Source: Crocosphaera watsonii WH 8501
GTDB taxonomy: Bacteria; Cyanobacteriota; Cyanobacteriia; Cyanobacteriales; Microcystaceae
NCBI RefSeq assembly: GCF_000167195.1
Contig: NZ_AADV02000002.1
Location: forward strand, 646,624-710,623
Length of the DNA stretch: 64,000 bases
Direction of reading: 5' to 3'
This document shows, piece by piece, positions 28,299 through 36,957 of the stretch; within the stretch, counting starts at the first letter, position 1, and each line of letters starts with the position of its first letter. The position numbers and the translations under genes are program-made. The notes below the pieces were generated by a model. That model had not been told where the DNA came from, searched no databases, and saw only the letters and a program-made list of their open reading frames with translations.

Positions 28299-28535
28299 TT
28301 TTCCTCAGAATCTATAGATTAGCCCTATTTGTCAGCCAATTTTATTGACTGATACAGAGCCGATATTTTGGGATTTTAGTTTAGCGTAAAATATACGCTA
28401 ACAAACTTTTTTTGTCAAAAGTCCAATAAGTAACTAGATGAGAATATATTTCAGTTTAGTCTCTATTATATAGGTATTAGTAGGCTTTTGTTCCTCAAGT
28501 CAACCTAAAACAGCGATCGCACTAAGACTAACCAG

Positions 28536-28613
28536 CTAATTCAAAAGACTCTCATATTCGTTGTGATCACCGATCCAAATCCAGTAATAATCATTTCCTT
28601 TTAAAGGTATCGC
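28536..28613 (-). pseudogene. C-terminal remnant of a RelE/ParE-type toxin
   Basis: About 25 codons remain (LKGNDYYWIWIGDHNEYESL, then stop). The Y-Y-W-x-W-I-G-x-H-x-E-Y pattern is the usual end of RelE/ParE-superfamily mRNase or gyrase toxins. No start or upstream part is present. It lies directly beside the PIN-toxin stub, so this short gap holds two broken toxin genes. Confidence 0.4.
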
Positions 28614-28648
28614 CAATTAGAATTGTAGGTGTTAACATTACCGTTGTA

Positions 28649-28753
28649 CTATGAGCTATCACGATATTCTTGAGCAAGATTACTTTTAACCGTCCCATCA
28701 TCTGCAAAAATAGCAATAATAATGTTGGTATCGAGCAAATATCTACCACTCAT
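28649..28753 (-). pseudogene. PIN-domain (VapC) toxin, truncated after 34 codons
   Basis: The frame MSGRYLLDTNIIIAIFADDG is the unmistakable first strand of PIN-domain RNases, with the first catalytic Asp in LLDTN. It stops at codon 35, before the other three acidic residues. The start overlaps the last 11 bases of the antitoxin gene, the usual arrangement of vapBC operons. The toxin is therefore dead. Confidence 0.7.
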
Positions 28754-29159
28754 CGACATCTACCTGTTGACAACCCTCTTTGATCGCTTCATTCATTAAA
28801 TCAAGGTCATCGGAAGTTATCGAACCGGCAAAACGTAGTAACTGCTGCCCTGGTGTTCCTTGAATTTCAGCTTTTACTAACGTTTGAGTGAACTGCGGAG
28901 GGATTAACTCATCAGCAACTTGATTAAGCTCAATATATTTATTCATTTCTACTTGATGATCTAAATAATAGCTAAGAGCATCAAAAACTTGCGACAAAAT
29001 AAGGTGAGACAAACGCTGAGGAATCTCTTCAGGAGAAACGCCAATACGCCACATTTCCACGATCGCACGAACAGGAGTCCTTGTACCTTTGATAATAGGT
29101 TCACCACTGAGAATTTCGCTGTTTCTTACAATATGACAGTGTTCTGTTAATTGAAGCAT
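28743..29159 (-). CDS. DUF433 antitoxin with fused VapB-like C-terminus
   Basis: The 138-residue protein has an N-terminal DUF433 domain (SGEPIIKGTRTPVRAIVEMWRIG, a small winged-helix-like fold) at residues 17-75. Its C-terminal tail (TPGQQLLRFAGSITSDDLDLMNEAIKEGCQQ) resembles the toxin-binding end of cyanobacterial antitoxins that pair with PIN toxins. It would bind the operator and neutralise the RNase encoded next, but that toxin is truncated, so this is an orphan antitoxin. It could still protect against related toxins elsewhere. Confidence 0.75.
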   Translation of the reverse strand: MLQLTEHCHIVRNSEILSGEPIIKGTRTPVRAIVEMWRIGVSPEEIPQRLSHLILSQVFDALSYYLDHQVEMNKYIELNQVADELIPPQFTQTLVKAEIQGTPGQQLLRFAGSITSDDLDLMNEAIKEGCQQVDVDEW

Positions 29160-29375
29160 GGAGTTTTCCTATAGCTATTCCATACTTATTTTAGCCAAAC
29201 ATAGGTATTTGTTGGGTTTCGTTCCTTAACCCAACCTACAAAAGCGATCGCACGAGGTAGCTCTTTAGAAAAAATGAGAGAAAAATGAAAATAAGCTAAA
29301 AAATTCACTGTTGAGAATCTTTCCTAATTAAAATGAAGTCATTGTAAGTGGCTCTTAATACAACAGACTCGATTT

Positions 29376-29600
29376 ATGGAATTACCGATTGAAATTATAA
29401 AATCTTTATTTGCTCTGCCATTTCCTGCTGGGCTTTCACTCGCAGGGATTGTACTTATGATAATAGCTGCATTTGGCGGGTTTGGATCGTGGATTGATTT
29501 AGATCAAGAAGGCAAAAAAAATGTAAATTTTTTAGTTTTTTTTCTATTGTCACTAGTGCAGCTTAGCAAAAATAATCCACCAGTCACTTATGATCTTTAA
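29376..29600 (+). CDS. Small membrane protein, last codons replaced by IS630
   Basis: The first 60 codons encode two hydrophobic helices (LSLAGIVLMIIAAFGGFGSW and VNFLVFFLLSL) separated by a charged loop. The IS630 element enters at 29556 and adds 14 foreign residues before a stop. Removing the IS and one TA restores a reading that ends one codon later (Leu-Gly-stop), so the native protein was probably 61 residues and the insertion only changed its tail. The family is unknown. Confidence 0.55.
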   Translation: MELPIEIIKSLFALPFPAGLSLAGIVLMIIAAFGGFGSWIDLDQEGKKNVNFLVFFLLSLVQLSKNNPPVTYDL

Positions 29601-30933
29601 AGCCCTTAAATTTCCAAACGAACGGCTTAGCAAAATGTTGATTAAAGTAATCAATAAAATTGAGAATTTTTTGGGATAGTTCTTCAGTTGAACGGACAGT
29701 AATTCTTTTGAGTAAACGCCTGACTAAGATCTAAAACCAACACTCAATTTGATTAAGCTACGATGTATGTTTGGGAATATAAACAAAGCGAATTCGATGA
29801 GATTCATCTGATAAAAAATCTGCTCTGCTGTCCATAGATTGCAAAATCCCCTCCTTTCCCTTTCTCCCCAAATCAATAGTAATTCCACAGCTTTCTGCTA
29901 CTAATTTGACTAAGCTTACCGATTTATGAGTGTTGAGTTTATCTACAATAAAAATCCATTCTGCTTTTTCATCAATCTTAATCGTTCTCTGGATATGTTC
30001 AGAAAAATCTTGTTCTGTTCTTGTCGGTCCAATAGAGGGACTAACAACTTTTCCTCTTGCCACATCCCAGTTCGCAATCAAGCTTAAAGTTCCGTGTCTT
30101 TCATATTCAAATTCGATTTTTTCTACTTGTTTAGGCTTGATTCTTTTGTTCGGAAATAATCTCTCAAGAGCTTGAATCCCTGTCATTTCATCTGTACTAA
30201 TTAAATGAATTCCTTGTTCTAACAAAGTTTTAGCTTCTTGATGAAGTTCACAGATATATTTGACTTGCTTTTTAAATTTTAAGGGATCATCAATTTTGGC
30301 ATTTAACCAGTAACGAACGAGATGTGGTTGTAATGTCGCTTCTTTTAAAAAAACGCCCCACACTACGGGGGGAAATCTTTTCGACAATTCCTCTTTTTAT
30401 GGCTTCATCCGCCAACTCTGAAGGTGTCCAATGGCTCACTGGTCTGTCTGATTTTTCACATTCTTCACAAGCGATCGCTACAATCTGGACTACTTGTTCG
30501 ACCGTAAAGGATTTTGTTGTTCCAGGTCTTGGGCGATCGCTTAAAATTCCTTTGATCAAGACCATTAATGCTTTCTCCGTTACCTGTTGTTCTTCGGCGG
30601 CACTCAGTTTTTCTCTCTCCTCAAACCATCGCGATCGCCACTGACGCACTTGTACTCGGTCTAATTCTAATCTTCGACTAATCGAACTATTGCTCTCTCC
30701 TGATGCTGCGGCTAAGATTAGCTTGGCTCGTCTAACAAGGCGATAGGGGTTTGTTGTCCCTCTCACTATTTGTTGGAGTACTGTTTTCTGTAGGTTGGAG
30801 AGGTTAATTGGCAATGCTTTTATCATGGACATCAACTTCGAGATTCTTCCGTTAGTTTCATTGAAACACATTGTCGTGGCTAGTCACGAAAGTTTCTGTA
30901 AAAATCTGGTGGATTACTTTCGCCAAGCTGCAC
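29556..30933 (-). mobile_element. IS630-family insertion sequence
   Basis: The 1378-bp element has imperfect terminal inverted repeats of about 28 bases starting GTGCAGCTTAGCAAAA at the left, with GTGCAGCTTGGCGAAA as the complement of the right end, both reaching TAATCCACCAG. It is flanked by TA on both sides (29554-29555 and 30934-30935), the target duplication expected for IS630/Tc1-mariner elements. It carries one transposase locus on the minus strand. Confidence 0.9.
29758..30871 (-). pseudogene. IS630 transposase, frame broken at a T7 run
   Basis: The N-terminal frame (30871 to 30290) encodes an HTH region (SISRRLELDRVQVRQWRSRW) and SPRSVGRFF. The second frame (to 29758) continues with LKEATLQPHLVRYWLNAK, GIHLISTDEMTGIQALE (first Asp), EWIFIVDKLNTHKS (second Asp) and the end of the catalytic domain. 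The join is at TTTTTTTAAAA near 30348-30358; one T fewer would give a single frame. This is either a slippage mutation or a site where polymerase or ribosome slippage makes some full-length enzyme. Confidence 0.8.
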
Positions 30934-31170
30934 TAGGATGATCAGATTTTACAGAAGCAAGAGAAATACTCCTGCTAAAATTAAAGTAAGTAACAATTTA
31001 AGGGGGAACAATCTTGTTATGACAAGACAAAACTATTCCCTCGACGCAGGGAAAGGTTATTTTTCCTGCGTTTTCTGATCAAACACGGTTTTTAATTGGA
31101 TTGACTAGCCCACGTATTAATGTATATTCATTTATTAATTTTTGTCAAACAATTTATAGATTTTTTGTCT

Positions 31171-31311
31171 TTTTTTCTTGGCTTAAATTATCATTATCTT
31201 TCTCTTAACCTTTTAATAATTACTGTCATCTAATTGAGAAATATTAGCAACTTTTATGTTTTTTTCTTGGCTTAAATTATTATTATTGTTTTCTTAACCT
31301 TTTAATAATTA
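31171..31311. repeat. Pair of ~52-base imperfect direct repeats
   Basis: The copies at 31171-31222 and 31259-31311 share TTTTTTCTTGGCTTAAATTA and CTTAACCTTTTAATAATTA with a few differences between. They lie about 87 bases apart, start to start, in a geneless stretch (30936-31434). Confidence 0.8.
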
Positions 31312-31434
31312 AGCTTTTATTATTGATTATAAAAAAACAACATCCAGAACACGATCGCTCTCTAGTCGTCGTGTACGGGATGGAATTTTGACTATGACTA
31401 TGATAACATTTTCTGAGAATGCGATCGCCGTCAA

Positions 31435-31557
31435 TTAATGTGCGGACCCGTTACCATCATAATTATCAGAGTCATAGTATCCGTTTCTGGTACCGAAAAA
31501 GAGACAAGATACTGAAAATAAGACAGTTAATACCACTAGAATTGATTTAACATCCAT
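31435..31557 (-). CDS. 40-residue single-span membrane protein
   Basis: ATG 31557 is preceded by GAGGAG (about 10 bases away). The product is 40 residues: one hydrophobic helix (SILVVLTVLFSVSCLFFG), then a polar tail GTRNGYYDSDNYDGNGSAH. This is typical of tiny cyanobacterial thylakoid or plasma-membrane proteins, and the Asn/Gly/Asp-rich tail ending in SAH looks conserved in style, but I cannot name the family. It lies downstream of the MAA cluster on the same strand, about 400 bases beyond mysD, and probably has its own promoter. Confidence 0.65.
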   Translation of the reverse strand: MDVKSILVVLTVLFSVSCLFFGTRNGYYDSDNYDGNGSAH

Positions 31558-31912
31558 AATTGATTGGCTCCTCACTTGAGTTGTTTAACCATCATTACAC
31601 AATATCTCTATTTAGGGGATAGGGTGAAGATTTCTACTAAAAAACTTAATGTTTCCTAAACTTGGGAGTTTTGAGGGTAGGAAATTGATATTATTTACGA
31701 TTAATTCATAATAGTTCATTATTGTATGCGTTCACAAGATGAAATTTATGATGCTATTAATGGATTTTCCTGTTTATCTCCTTCTAATCCTTTTCTGAAA
31801 TTCTTCTTGAATTAATCTATCAATAAGTCTGTAGGGTGCATTAGGCAAACTATAATTTTTCGGTTGATTCCTCTACTTTTTTCTGCCGTAATGCACAATT
31901 TGTAGTGTTTAT

Positions 31913-31938
31913 TGGTGTATTACGCTACGCTAATACAC
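31913..31938. terminator. Hairpin downstream of mysD
   Basis: GGTGTATTA and TAATACACC pair around an eight-base loop, starting about 27 bases beyond the mysD stop. It probably ends the MAA operon transcript. It is also a sequence often seen dispersed in cyanobacterial genomes. Confidence 0.5.
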
Positions 31939-31964
31939 CCTACAATTATCAATACCCTACGGTT

Positions 31965-32987
31965 TTAAATCATCGCTTCTTTAATGACTATTTCTAATAA
32001 CTCATCTAGAGAAATACCCTTTGCTTGTGCCATCATTGAGATTACACTTTTAGGGGAAAAAGAACAGTATAAACCGGCTTCTAAAAACCAGGGTTGTCCT
32101 TGGGGATCGATACGAAAATCAAACAAACTATAATGACGACAACCTAACGCTTGATGACACTGTTTAGCTATTTCTTGCACTCGTCTGGTGGCTGGATCTT
32201 TTATATCAACTATCCAAGCTTTTTTCTTATCTTTGGCAGCATAGGTTAACTCTCCTGTATCATCCCTTTTTAGTTTGTCTTCATAGTTACGAATAGGATT
32301 ATTTTCTTGATTAACTGCATATTCTTCTAAGGGTAAACTAATTAATTCTCCATCTTTAACAATGGTGCCACATCTCACTTCTCTTCCTAGTTCGATATAT
32401 TCTTCTACTAATACCTCATCTGCATATTGAAAAGCTTTTTCTAACCCTGCCTGATACTCATCCATTGTTCTAACCAATGTTATTCCTAAAGAGTTATCAG
32501 CGTTTGCAGGTTTAATAACAACAGGTGGCCGTAGGTTGGGGGTGTCACTATTGCGCAATAGTTCCCCGTAAGGTACTTTAACCCCTGTTGCACGAACGAT
32601 GGCCTTAGCTTTGGCCTTGTGTGCAGTTAGGGCCATCAACTCGGCTTTATTGCCCAAATAAGGGATCTTCAAAAGGTCAAATAATGCCCGATATTGAGTC
32701 ATTCCAGGAAGACAAAACATCTGAGGTAAAACTAAGTCGATATTTTGTTCTGTGATCCACTGTATAGCTTGAGATAAGGATAAAGGTGTGGCTGCATTAA
32801 TATCTTCTCTGCTCAAAGATGTAGGAAAACGCCATAAGCGATCTGGAGTCACATAAGCAATAGAAAAACGATAGTGAGAAGGGTTGGCCGTTGCTTCAAC
32901 ACACTCTTTACCGTAAAGACGGGATAAGTCGCAATAAAACTCATTTTCTGCCGAACCAACTAAATGAAGAATATGAAATATAGACAT
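31965..32987 (-). CDS. mysD: MysD: D-Ala-D-Ala ligase-like MAA synthetase
   Basis: The 340-residue ATP-grasp enzyme joins a second amino acid (serine or threonine) to mycosporine-glycine to give shinorine or porphyra-334. Visible ligase features are the LPQMFCLPGMTQY region, the ATP-grasp loop VVIKPANADNSLGITLV, EVLVEEYIELGREVRCG, and the C-terminal metal site FDFRIDPQGQPWFLEAG. ATG 32987 is chosen because GGGAG lies upstream and the protein then starts MSIFHILHLVGSAEN; an in-frame ATG at 33023 adds 12 unlikely residues. It is the last gene of the cluster, 79 bases after the symporter, with TAATGGA-type short repeats in the gap. Confidence 0.93.
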   Translation of the reverse strand: MSIFHILHLVGSAENEFYCDLSRLYGKECVEATANPSHYRFSIAYVTPDRLWRFPTSLSREDINAATPLSLSQAIQWITEQNIDLVLPQMFCLPGMTQYRALFDLLKIPYLGNKAELMALTAHKAKAKAIVRATGVKVPYGELLRNSDTPNLRPPVVIKPANADNSLGITLVRTMDEYQAGLEKAFQYADEVLVEEYIELGREVRCGTIVKDGELISLPLEEYAVNQENNPIRNYEDKLKRDDTGELTYAAKDKKKAWIVDIKDPATRRVQEIAKQCHQALGCRHYSLFDFRIDPQGQPWFLEAGLYCSFSPKSVISMMAQAKGISLDELLEIVIKEAMI

Positions 32988-33066
32988 GGTTAAATCTCCC
33001 GATGAATAATGGATAATGGACAATGGATAGTGGATAATTAATTAATTAGCCTAAAAACAATTATTT

Positions 33067-34521
33067 CTATTCCCTGTTGCCCTTCCCCCCTTGGGGGGAT
33101 GAGGGGGGGTTTGCCTGTTCCCCGAAAAACAATCTATAAACCCCATAGACGGCTATTCCTGCAACCATACCGGGTAACACTTCATAGATGGCACCGGATA
33201 GGTTAAGAAGTAACTTCCAAGTCAAAGCAGTTGTTATGCCGATGATCATCATGGCGATCGCAGTTGCTGTATTAACAGGTTGTTGCCAGACTTTCACCAG
33301 TAATAATGGCCCCAAACCGGAGGCTAAGATAGACCACGAAAAAGTAACTAAAGCGAAGACATTGTTATCTCCAGCGAGGGCGATGACTAAAACAATAGCA
33401 GTTACACTCAGGGTTCCTATTTTGGCAAAATTATAGGACTTAGACATCTGGGGAAAAATATCTTGTGTTAAGGCCGCTGAACAAGATAGTATTTGGGAGT
33501 CGGCGGTGGACATGGTTGCAGAAAAAAGTCCTGCTAAGATCAAACCTACTAAGAAAACAGGTAATAACTCCAAAGAGAGATAAGGTAAAGCCAACTCAGG
33601 ATCACCGGATGAACCCAACTCTGGCAGTAAAACCCTTGCAGTTAAGCCAATACCCAAGGCAGAGAAAGAGTTTGTTAACCCTAAACTGGTTTTTAGGTTT
33701 CTGGCAAAACCGAGGTTTTTGGCTGAGTCGATGGCCATGGCCCTAACCATAATATGGGGTTGCCCAACAACCCCAAACCCTGCAACCATCCAACCGATCA
33801 GAAAAGGTATAAACCCTAAAGGTAAAGACTGAGAGCTAAAACTGACTAAATTTGGGTCAATACTGTCTAAAGATTGCCATAAGCTGGATAAACCACCACA
33901 TTTAATCACTGCTACTACTAATAAAAGTAACAAGGAACCCAACATTAATATTCCTTGTAGGGCATCTGTCCATATAGATGCACGAATACCCCCAGAAAAG
34001 CAATAGATGACCACAATAATAGCACCGATGATGATCCCTAAGTTATAATTCCAGCCAAAGACGCTATTCAAGGCTTTACTACCAGCCACCAGTTGGGCTG
34101 CGGCGTAGGAACCAAGAAAAGCTAGGGTTATAAGGGCAGAAATTAGGGAAATAAGGCGATATCCTTTTATATTTTGGGCTAAGAAAGCCGAAACAGTGTC
34201 CGATGCTGTTGCTTCAGACTGTTCTCGTAGGGGTTTAAAAACCAACCACCAAGCGAGATAATCGCCGATCGCCCAACCTATGGTTAACCAGATAGTGGAA
34301 ATCCCCATTTTATAGGCAAAACCAACCTGTCCGATGAATAATAAGCCACTTTGCCCGGTTGCCATAGCTGAAAGAGCGGTTAACCAAGGGTTAACGCTAC
34401 GACTGGCCAATAAATAGTCAGTTGTGGTAGCTTTTTTCTGGGTTGCAGAATAGGTTCCTACCCCTGTAAATAACAGCAAAAAAAAGATAAATGTGATGAT
34501 AATGCCAATTTGATCGACCAT
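33067..34521 (-). CDS. Sodium:solute symporter (SLC5/SSS family) inside the MAA cluster
   Basis: The 484-residue protein has about 13 hydrophobic segments and the SSS signatures: YSATQKKATTTDYLLASRS near residue 25, ALSAMATGQSGLLFIGQVGF in helix 2, the GGIRASIWTDALQGILM region, and LFSATMSTADSQILSCSAAL with the Na+-binding Ser/Thr positions. The overall style is closest to PutP/proline-pantothenate-type carriers. It is 95 bases after mysC and 79 before mysD, all on the same strand, so it is likely co-expressed. It may import an amino acid used as MAA substrate, or move MAAs or an osmolyte; the substrate cannot be read from sequence. Confidence 0.88.
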   Translation of the reverse strand: MVDQIGIIITFIFFLLLFTGVGTYSATQKKATTTDYLLASRSVNPWLTALSAMATGQSGLLFIGQVGFAYKMGISTIWLTIGWAIGDYLAWWLVFKPLREQSEATASDTVSAFLAQNIKGYRLISLISALITLAFLGSYAAAQLVAGSKALNSVFGWNYNLGIIIGAIIVVIYCFSGGIRASIWTDALQGILMLGSLLLLLVVAVIKCGGLSSLWQSLDSIDPNLVSFSSQSLPLGFIPFLIGWMVAGFGVVGQPHIMVRAMAIDSAKNLGFARNLKTSLGLTNSFSALGIGLTARVLLPELGSSGDPELALPYLSLELLPVFLVGLILAGLFSATMSTADSQILSCSAALTQDIFPQMSKSYNFAKIGTLSVTAIVLVIALAGDNNVFALVTFSWSILASGLGPLLLVKVWQQPVNTATAIAMMIIGITTALTWKLLLNLSGAIYEVLPGMVAGIAVYGVYRLFFGEQANPPSSPQGGKGNRE

Positions 34522-34615
34522 AGTGATTGTTCACAATTAGTAGTCTGCGTTGGTTGTGAGTTTAAATCCAAGGGCTATAGGGCTGATGACTGGTGACTGG
34601 TAACTGGTAACTGTT

Positions 34616-35941
34616 TTAATCTCCACCTATCTCAACTAATTTTCCAATATTGAAGTCAATTTTTACCCAGTTCTTAAACCTGCGTAAATTTTGCATCAAG
34701 AGTATGCTAATTTGCCAATGAGGGTTCATTAAAAATGGTAAGGGATCGTTAAGTTGAAAAATAGCGTCTGTTCCTGTAGTAATTTTCTTGATCCAAGCTT
34801 GAAAATCTCTGAAAGAACGAATGCCAGTTAAACGCCAAACTTCGTGATATAGCCAATAGGTGGGTTTACTATTGGTTAATGGTGTAATGGGTTTTTTCCC
34901 TTCTTTTCCATCATTTATATAAGCATCAGCAACACCGATATGATTATAAAACATAGTGATCGCTGAGTGAGTTCTGGGGTTACATTCAATGGGATAAACA
35001 GTACCATCTTCCGACTGAATAAAATCGAAAGAAATTTGTCCACTGAGGTTTAATTCTTTAACAAATGTTTCTACCCAACTGTAAATTTCTGGTTTTTCAA
35101 TATGTTCATAATTTACCTGAAAAGGAGAAGATTCTGAACAACAATGTAGTCTAATTTTTCCTTTTCTTACTGTACTGTGGGTACAATATTCTTTTCCTGT
35201 AATAAATTCTTGCATTGCCCAAGGTTTGTCTTTACTAATGGGCAAATTTTTAATATAATCTTCCATTCCTTCAAAGGGAAGTTTTGTCATATCTAAGCGA
35301 GATACAGAGTCATATTGAATACTTTTGAGAAGATACTTTCTTCCTTGATTATTTTTGAAGTCAAAATCAAGAATTTGTTGAGGATCGGTTATTAGAAAAG
35401 CTTGGGGTGCAGATAAACCTAATAACTGGGCTTGTTGGCACAATTCAAACTTATCGTCTAACATCTTAGTAATGTTAGGTTTAAAGTGCATAATTTCGCA
35501 ATGCTCGGCTAATAAGTCACCGGCAACCGAGTCATAATAACTAGCAACAGGACTAGAAACAGGAATAAAAATATCGATGTTTTCTTTTTGAACAATATTT
35601 AATAATCCTTGACAGTATCCTGCCTGATCTTTTTCTGGTGCAGGAACCGTATAAAAAGCCTTTACGGCTCTAGAAAAGCGTGATCCAGATAACCAATACT
35701 TATCCGTTTCGACTAAAATAACCTCATGTCCAGCATTATAAAAACAACGGGCAAGCTGTAAACATTTTGTCATTTTTGCCCCTGTTAAAAGGACTTTTTT
35801 CGGATTTTTTGCAACCTTTCTACTGGCAAAAGGTGTCATTATCCAACGAATAATCAAAGAAAGAAAAACAATAGTCAAATTAATCGGGAAAGCAATTAAA
35901 AGTAGTCCCAATGTAGCGATAGTTTTCAATAATGCCATCAT
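34616..35941 (-). CDS. mysC: MysC: ATP-grasp ligase making mycosporine-glycine
   Basis: The 441-residue ATP-grasp enzyme attaches glycine to 4-deoxygadusol. It has an N-terminal membrane-like helix (LGLLLIAFPINLTIVFLSLI), as in other cyanobacterial MysC proteins. A nucleotide-binding fold follows (KVLLTGAKMTKCLQLARCFY). ATP-grasp motifs are KYLLKSIQYDS, WAMQEFITGKEYCTHS and YPIECNPRTHSAITMFY. Two consecutive Met codons allow a start at 35941 or 35938. It is separated from mysB by about 170 bases that hold a tandem duplication. Confidence 0.93.
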   Translation of the reverse strand: MMALLKTIATLGLLLIAFPINLTIVFLSLIIRWIMTPFASRKVAKNPKKVLLTGAKMTKCLQLARCFYNAGHEVILVETDKYWLSGSRFSRAVKAFYTVPAPEKDQAGYCQGLLNIVQKENIDIFIPVSSPVASYYDSVAGDLLAEHCEIMHFKPNITKMLDDKFELCQQAQLLGLSAPQAFLITDPQQILDFDFKNNQGRKYLLKSIQYDSVSRLDMTKLPFEGMEDYIKNLPISKDKPWAMQEFITGKEYCTHSTVRKGKIRLHCCSESSPFQVNYEHIEKPEIYSWVETFVKELNLSGQISFDFIQSEDGTVYPIECNPRTHSAITMFYNHIGVADAYINDGKEGKKPITPLTNSKPTYWLYHEVWRLTGIRSFRDFQAWIKKITTGTDAIFQLNDPLPFLMNPHWQISILLMQNLRRFKNWVKIDFNIGKLVEIGGD

Positions 35942-36009
35942 TAGTTTAGCTAAGATTCTATGATAAAGAGTTAGGTAGATGCAATTAATAAATCACATCT
36001 ATAGCTAAC

Positions 36010-36120
36010 TGTATGTAACACAGGCATCCTGCCTGTACAGTCTAAAAGGCTATGTTACTACTTGCATATGTAACACAGGCATCCTGTCTGTACAGTCCAG
36101 AAGGCTATGTTACTACTTGC
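36010..36120. repeat. 55-base tandem duplication at the mysB 3' end
   Basis: Two copies (about 36010-36064 and 36065-36119) of a unit that starts TATGTAACACAGGCATCC and ends GGCTATGTTACTACTTGC. Each contains the small hairpin ACAGGCA/TGCCTGT (ACAGGCA/TGTCTGT in copy two). The second unit includes the mysB stop codon and final codons, so the duplication seems to have started within the gene end. Confidence 0.8.
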
Positions 36121-36946
36121 GTCGAATAAGGGTTAAACCATCCCGAAGGGGTAATAATACCTGTTCCACACGGTCATCATCCGCCACAAAACGGTTAAAC
36201 TGGGCGATCGCTTCACCGTTAGCTGTCCGTTGTTGCTCTGGTAAATAGGGTTGTCCCTGTAATAAGGTGTTATCCACGCAAATAATGCCCCCAGGAGCTA
36301 ATAAATTGCTCTCTAACAGCAGCTTAAAGTAGTCGATGTACCCACCCTTATCGGCATCAATAAACACCAAATCAAAGCATTCTTGAGTCTCTGCTAACCC
36401 TTGCATGGTTTCCAATGCCGGAGCTACTTTGATGTCTATTTTGCTGCCATGAGGAGACTCATCAAAACAAGAGCGAGCAAAGTCAGCCACATATTGATCA
36501 ACTTCACAAGCGATAATGCAACCATCCTCTGGCAACGCTTCGGCCATGGCCAAAGCAGAATATCCGGTGAACATTCCCACTTCCAGGATACGTTTTGCCC
36601 CCATCATAGAAACAAATATTTTTAAGGTTTGTCCCTCGATGTGACCGGATAACATTTCTTGTTCCAACTGACGAACGGTTTCCCCGTCTGAAAATCGCTT
36701 ACTCCAGTCCTCTTGTGCCGTTTTTTGGGCTAAGTTGGCTAAAGCTGCTGATTCTTCGGTGGTAGTCTCATCTAGATAGGGATCAAGTCCCCCTGCTAAG
36801 GCTTCTACCTCTTGTAAAGCGTTCAATAAGGAAGCAGATACTTCTTCATTTTCGGCCAATTTACGGACATTTTCTAATTTTTCTACTAGAATGCCTAAAG
36901 GTGTGACAGGTCTAGCCACCGGTGGAGTGGTTAATAACTGACTCAT
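36113..36946 (-). CDS. mysB: MysB: O-methyltransferase making 4-deoxygadusol
   Basis: The 277-residue SAM-dependent methyltransferase converts desmethyl-4-deoxygadusol to 4-deoxygadusol. The fold is of caffeoyl-CoA/catechol O-methyltransferase type: ILEVGMFTGYSALAMAEALP is motif I, FDLVFIDADKGGYIDYF holds the metal-binding Asp and motif III, and GGIICVDNTLLQG follows. ATG 36946 is chosen because AGGAGG lies 6-7 bases upstream and the protein then starts MSQLLTTPP; the longer frame to 37024 overlaps mysA. The gap to the mysA stop is 11 bases, so the two are co-translated in one operon. Confidence 0.94.
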   Translation of the reverse strand: MSQLLTTPPVARPVTPLGILVEKLENVRKLAENEEVSASLLNALQEVEALAGGLDPYLDETTTEESAALANLAQKTAQEDWSKRFSDGETVRQLEQEMLSGHIEGQTLKIFVSMMGAKRILEVGMFTGYSALAMAEALPEDGCIIACEVDQYVADFARSCFDESPHGSKIDIKVAPALETMQGLAETQECFDLVFIDADKGGYIDYFKLLLESNLLAPGGIICVDNTLLQGQPYLPEQQRTANGEAIAQFNRFVADDDRVEQVLLPLRDGLTLIRRK

Positions 36947-36957
36947 GGTTAATCCTC

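Larger units (their letters stand above)
26250..28426 (+). mobile_element. 2.2-kb insertion sequence with passenger gene, copy 2 (intact)
   Basis: 2177 bp between TTGGACTTTGGATAAA and TTTGTCAAAAGTCCAA. It differs from copy 1 (8511-10686) at only a few bases. Both genes are intact here. The end palindromes (26275-26295 and 28381-28401) are conserved; the central one carries one change (TTAGCT for TTAGCG). This is the only IS in the window with a transposase that appears functional. Confidence 0.92.
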
